Below the pieces are notes generated by a model. The model saw only the letters and a program-made list of their open reading frames with translations. It did no database searches and was not told where the DNA came from. A stretch of DNA of 64,000 nucleotides from positions 2,424,995-2,488,994 of the forward strand of contig NZ_CP132360.1 of assembly GCF_030758955.1 (NCBI RefSeq). The letters run 5' to 3'. Source of the stretch: Agrococcus beijingensis (lineage in GTDB: Bacteria > Actinomycetota > Actinomycetes > Actinomycetales > Microbacteriaceae). Positions 60,726 through 64,000 of this stretch are shown here, piece after piece. The translations under genes and the position numbers were made by a program. Position 1 is the stretch's first letter. The number at the start of each line of letters is the position of its first letter.

Positions 60726-60830
60726 GGACGTGCGAGGAGCGCACTCCTCGCTGCATCGTCACCGGTGCGTCCGATCGTTCGCGTGCTGGGCAGAGGGGGC
60801 CGACGCCGTCACCCCGATCCCCGACGAAAG
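60726..60830 (+). ncRNA. Structured 5' leader of the M23 peptidase mRNA (possible cis-regulatory RNA)
   Basis: The outer pair GGACG (60726-60730) / CGTCC (60768-60772) encloses a perfect hairpin GCGAGGAG-CGCA-CTCCTCGC (60732-60751) and a CACCGGTG palindrome. A G-rich segment and the ATG follow. Peptidase genes of this kind are often riboswitch-controlled in Actinobacteria, but I cannot match this to the c-di-AMP (ydaO) consensus. Confidence 0.4.
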
Positions 60831-61778
60831 ATGCCCTCCCTCTTGCTGCAGCGCCCGATCCGATCCCGTTCGCCCTACGCCGGCGAGACGCCCCCTCCCG
60901 CAGCACCGCGCTCACCGCGCGCTGCACGGGGAGCCGGGCACCTCTCGCGGCAGCTCATCGCAGGAGGATCGCTGCTCGTCACGGCCTCGATGGTGCTCGT
61001 GCCCTCGCTGCCTGCCGCGGCCGTGCAGGCGCCCGACCAGCTCGACGCGATCGCCGCCCAGCTCGAGGAGCCGCAGCCGCAGGCGCAGGCCCAGGCCCAG
61101 GCCCAGACGCTCGAGCCGACCGCTGCCGAGCCGTCGGTCGAGTTCGCCCGCGACGACATCATCGTGCTCGAGGCTCCTCCCGAGCCCGAGCCCGAGCCCG
61201 AGCCAGAGCCCGAGCCCGCGGTCGCAACCGGCGCCGTGACGCCCAGCCAGCTTCCCGACCTGCAGGCGGTCGCCGACTCCGAGACCCCCGGCCCCGCCTA
61301 CGGCGGCGATCCGGCCTACCCCCGCGTCTGGAGCATGCTCGAGACGAGCTACACCCAGACGCCGTTCCCGGGCATCGCTCAGCTGCCCATCTCGAGCGGC
61401 TTCGGCTACCGTTCCGGGGGCTTCCACGGCGGCACGGACATCCCCCTGCCTGCCGGCCAGGAGATCCGGCCGATCGCCAGCGGCGTGGTCACCGCGGTCT
61501 ACCAGGGCAACACCCCCGGCGGCGGCGGCTACGCGGTGTGGATCGACCACAACATCGACGGCCAGTTCGTGCAGTCGTGGTACCCGCACATGACCGCAGG
61601 CTCCATCCAGGTCGAGGTCGGCCAGGTGGTCGACATCAACACCGTCATCGGCCAGGTGGGCAGCACCGGCAACTCGACCGGGCCCCACCTGCACCTCGAG
61701 CTGAAGAACAGCGACTACGTGTCGTTCGACCCGATGCTCTGGCTGCAGACGCGCCAGATGCGCCTCGAGTACAACTAG
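60831..61778 (+). CDS. M23 family metallopeptidase (LytM-type)
   Basis: The 315-residue protein has an N-terminal basic stretch and a signal/anchor segment (LIAGGSLLVTASMVLVPSLPAAAV, about 42-65). Gln/Ala and Pro/Glu repeats follow (EPEPEPEPEPEP), then an M23 domain with FHGGTDIPLP (zinc His and Asp) and GPHLHLELKN (HxH). It should cleave peptidoglycan peptide bridges outside the membrane. I chose ATG 60831; the frame extends further up but overlaps the promoter and leader. It ends 1 nt before the convergent FemX-like gene. Confidence 0.88.
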   Translation: MPSLLLQRPIRSRSPYAGETPPPAAPRSPRAARGAGHLSRQLIAGGSLLVTASMVLVPSLPAAAVQAPDQLDAIAAQLEEPQPQAQAQAQAQTLEPTAAEPSVEFARDDIIVLEAPPEPEPEPEPEPEPAVATGAVTPSQLPDLQAVADSETPGPAYGGDPAYPRVWSMLETSYTQTPFPGIAQLPISSGFGYRSGGFHGGTDIPLPAGQEIRPIASGVVTAVYQGNTPGGGGYAVWIDHNIDGQFVQSWYPHMTAGSIQVEVGQVVDINTVIGQVGSTGNSTGPHLHLELKNSDYVSFDPMLWLQTRQMRLEYN

Positions 61779-61779
61779 C

Positions 61780-62847
61780 TCAGAACCAGGCGTCGCCCGT
61801 GCGCCGCGTGTAGACCGCCCGCAGCCAGCGGCCCGCCTTCTGCCAGAGCGGGTAGCGGCCGCTGAGCGGCAGCTCGAAGGTGGGCATGTAGCGCACGGGC
61901 TCCGGCGCCCAGGCGGTCTTGAACGTGTAGAGGCCGCGGATGTCGCTGGTCTCCCACTCCGCCGGGTCGGGGATGTTCGCGAGCTCGTAGAGCGTGACGC
62001 CCTCGGCGTGCAGCTCCTGCATGATCTTCCACTGCATCAGGTAGGGCGCGAAGATCTTCGCGTTCTCGCGGATGCTGCCGGCGTCCTTGTACCAGGCGGT
62101 GTGGCCGAAGCGGATCACGAACGCCATCGACTGCACCTCGCCCTCGTAGTGCGCGACGTAGAAGTGGCCCTGGCCGACGGTCTTGTAGACGTCCCAGATG
62201 CGCTGGAAGTAGTCGGCGTGGCGGAAGTAGCCGCCCGAGCGCACCTTCGTCTCGTCGATGAGGCGGTGCATCTCGGCCTCGTTCTCGGGCGTCATCTCGG
62301 TCTTCGTGACCGTGACGCCGAACTTGTTCTCGGCCGCGCGGTACGAGTTGCGGGCGCGCTTCTTGAAGCGCGCGGCGACCTCGTCGAGCGTGCCCGACAG
62401 GTCGACCGCGACCGCGTGCTGGTACTGGCTCGAGGCGGCGGGCACCCAGCCGTTGCGCTCGAAGGCGGCGATCAGCTCGGGGTCCTCGGCCTGGAAGGTC
62501 TCCATCTTCAGGCCGAACCAGCGCTTCGGGTAGGCCTTCGCGCGCGCCGTGATCGCGTCGATCGCGGCGACGTCGATGCCCGAGACGCGCGGCAGGAACA
62601 GGATCCGCCCGGCGAGCGGCGCCGTGCGCTCGAAGAGCTGGATCGGCAGCTCGCGCGTGCCGCTGCCCGTGGTCGGCACCGTCACGACGTCGCGCAGCGC
62701 CCTCCAGGGGCTGTCTTCGCGGGTGCGGGCCCACGCATCCGACTGCATGTAGTGCGCGCGCGACTGGCCCTCGAGCACCTGCTGGTCCCACGCGGCGCCG
62801 TCGGTCGCCTTGGCGGGCTTCGGCTGGGCTCCAGCGGTGATGCTCAT
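61780..62847 (-). CDS. FemAB/FemX-like peptidoglycan interpeptide-bridge aminoacyltransferase
   Basis: The 355-residue protein has the double GNAT-like Fem fold: AHYMQSDAWARTR near the start, then RFKKRARNSYRAAENKFGV (typical of the lipid II:glycine/alanine transferases) and SMAFVIRFGHTAWYKDAGSIRENAKIFAPYLMQWKIM. It adds an amino acid to the lipid II stem peptide from aminoacyl-tRNA. It is convergent with the M23 peptidase gene, so both act on the peptide cross-bridge. Confidence 0.88.
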   Translation of the reverse strand: MSITAGAQPKPAKATDGAAWDQQVLEGQSRAHYMQSDAWARTREDSPWRALRDVVTVPTTGSGTRELPIQLFERTAPLAGRILFLPRVSGIDVAAIDAITARAKAYPKRWFGLKMETFQAEDPELIAAFERNGWVPAASSQYQHAVAVDLSGTLDEVAARFKKRARNSYRAAENKFGVTVTKTEMTPENEAEMHRLIDETKVRSGGYFRHADYFQRIWDVYKTVGQGHFYVAHYEGEVQSMAFVIRFGHTAWYKDAGSIRENAKIFAPYLMQWKIMQELHAEGVTLYELANIPDPAEWETSDIRGLYTFKTAWAPEPVRYMPTFELPLSGRYPLWQKAGRWLRAVYTRRTGDAWF

Positions 62848-62975
62848 GCGCTCGCTCTCGTCGGTCGGGTGCGTCGGGGCTCGGATGCGTCGTGGTTCGG
62901 ATGCGTCGTGCCGCGGATGCGGTCGGGTCGCGGATGCAGATGGTCGCCGCAGGCGCCGCCGCACCACCCTCGATG

Positions 62976-63398
62976 CTACCCGCGCTCGGTCGCAGCCCCG
63001 GGCGCCGCGTGCCCCTCGGCGCGGAGCAGCCGGAACTCGCGGCGGCGCAGCAGCTGCAGCACGAGCCGCCGGACGCCGCCGAACGCGCGCAGCCCCGCGT
63101 CGGTGCCGTAGGGCTCGACCGCGACGATCTCGTGCGCGGTCCCGTCGACGACCAGGACGCATCCGCCCGCCCTGACGATGTTGCGGTACCAGTCGACGTC
63201 GTCGCCGTAGGTGAGCTCGCAGACGAAGCCCTCGGGCACGCGCGCCACGACGATGGGCGTCTCGAACGCGCGGCCGGAGCGGCGGCCGACGTGCCGCACG
63301 ATCGAGAACGGGCCGCCCGGGGTGCGGGCGATCCGCATGGTCAGGTGGTTCAGCGTGCGCTGGATGAACCAGAGCCACGCGCGTCGCATGCCGCCCAT
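62976..63398 (-). CDS. Deazaflavin (F420)-dependent nitroreductase family protein
   Basis: The 140-residue split-barrel protein has SIVRHVGRRSGRAFETPIVVAR (the Ddn-like cofactor-binding segment) and the TYGDDVDWYRNIVRAGGCVL signature of the DUF385/Ddn family, which use F420H2. Substrate unknown. ATG 63398 has CAGGAGAGCAGG upstream; ATG 63389 is an alternative. Confidence 0.85.
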   Translation of the reverse strand: MGGMRRAWLWFIQRTLNHLTMRIARTPGGPFSIVRHVGRRSGRAFETPIVVARVPEGFVCELTYGDDVDWYRNIVRAGGCVLVVDGTAHEIVAVEPYGTDAGLRAFGGVRRLVLQLLRRREFRLLRAEGHAAPGAATERG

Positions 63399-63683
63399 CC
63401 TGCTCTCCTGCACGGGCCGGCGTCGATGGTGCCCGCGCCGCTCGCCTCGCCCCTGCGGGCGGCCCGCCGTCAGCGGCGGCGCGGCATGTCGCTCGGCGTG
63501 TCCGCGCTGCCAGACCGGCGGCACCGACCACAGCACGATGCCTCAGAGCCAGAGCGCGGCGATCAGCTGGTGACATCCACCTGGGCCGCGCGAGCTGTCT
63601 GGCTTCGTCGGTGATGCAGGCCTACGCTCCCAGATCGCAGACCGCCGCGACGCGTGTCAAGGTTCTCTCCCGTCCCGGAGCGC
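63399..63683. other. Intergenic region
   Basis: About 285 bp without a credible gene, between the Ddn-like gene and the stop of the P-type ATPase gene. I see no strong hairpin or promoter. Confidence 0.5.
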
Positions 63684-64000
63684 TCATCGGTGGAGGATGG
63701 CCCGTGTGGTGGACTCGGGCCGCAGGTCGAGTCGGCGCAGCAGCTGGGCGTTGAGGGCGACGACGATCGTGGACAGCGACATCAGGACCGCGCCGACCGA
63801 CATCGGCAGGATGAACCCGATGGGGGCGAGGACTCCGGCCGCGAGCGGGACGGAGATGAGGTTGTAGCCGGCCGCCCACCAGAGGTTCTGCTTCATCTTC
63901 CGGTACGCGGCGCGGGAGAGCTCGATCACCGAGAGCACGGAGCGTGGGTCGTCGCTGGCGAGAATGACGCCTGCGGAGGCGATTGCGACGTCGGTGCCGG
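63684..64000 (-). CDS. Heavy-metal-translocating P-type ATPase, C-terminal part (5' end outside window)
   Basis: The frame is open to the window edge. It contains the end of the ATP-binding domain ([21 protein letters not shown]) and the last membrane helices of P1B ATPases ([40 protein letters not shown]), followed by [12 protein letters not shown]. The [10 protein letters not shown] and MSxGxxxMSxST segments carry the Tyr/Asn and Met/Ser metal-path residues found in CopB/copper exporters. The metal cannot be fixed from this fragment. Confidence 0.88.
   Translation of the reverse strand, partial: GTDVAIASAGVILASDDPRSVLSVIELSRAAYRKMKQNLWWAAGYNLISVPLAAGVLAPIGFILPMSVGAVLMSLSTIVVALNAQLLRRLDLRPESTTRAILHR

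Noticed and set aside
60726..60830. c-di-AMP (ydaO) riboswitch
   Set aside because: The GCCGAAT-like string lies upstream of the -10 box and would not be transcribed, and the remaining consensus blocks are not in the right order.

Overview
The window comes from a very GC-rich actinobacterium, most likely a member of the Microbacteriaceae (an Agrococcus-like genome is my guess from the overall gene repertoire). Supporting signs are the GC-rich third codon positions, many GTG starts, a DUF222/HNH endonuclease, a deazaflavin (F420)-type oxidoreductase, a PadR/DinB pair, and many genes whose start codon lies 6-8 nt after a TAnnnT box, which is the layout of actinobacterial leaderless promoters.

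Layout. 1-8.4 kb: a partial thioredoxin-reductase-like flavoprotein, a TauE permease with an MBL hydrolase, a lipid kinase, tRNA-Glu, a MobA-like aromatic hydroxylase with a palindromic operator, a DUF559 protein flanked by hairpin repeats, and malate dehydrogenase. 8.5-15.6 kb: one long co-directional run, leuC-leuD-murA-plsC-gpsA-ddl-DUF488, joining leucine, peptidoglycan and phospholipid synthesis. 15.7-22.0 kb: hydrolase/PadR, DinB, an amino-acid dehydrogenase, a PRC-barrel protein, acylphosphatase and ychF.

22.1-28.0 kb is a defence island. Five overlapping minus-strand genes encode a CD-NTase, a free-standing E2, a free-standing E1, a JAMM isopeptidase and a TIR-SAVED effector. I read this as a complete type II CBASS anti-phage operon. 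Next to it lies a frameshifted IS481 transposase.

28.1-47.1 kb is an exopolysaccharide locus. It has two BY-kinase/Wzz chain-length proteins, three low-molecular-weight tyrosine phosphatases, an O-antigen-ligase/polymerase type protein, a Wzx-like flippase, an initiating sugar transferase, five glycosyltransferases and a gmd plus reductase pair for a GDP-6-deoxyhexose. Together they could build, export, polymerise and regulate a surface polysaccharide.

47.3-64 kb: a MarR regulator, an SOS-box-controlled DUF222/HNH endonuclease, tRNA-Ala, a membrane coiled-coil protein, an acetyltransferase, an LLM/FAD-oxidase fusion, the folate-ligase/FmdB/mscL cluster, a 114-bp tandem hairpin repeat, a very large helicase-like protein whose Walker A and B residues look lost, an M23 peptidase with a structured leader, a FemX-like peptidyltransferase, an F420-type oxidoreductase and the end of a heavy-metal P-type ATPase.
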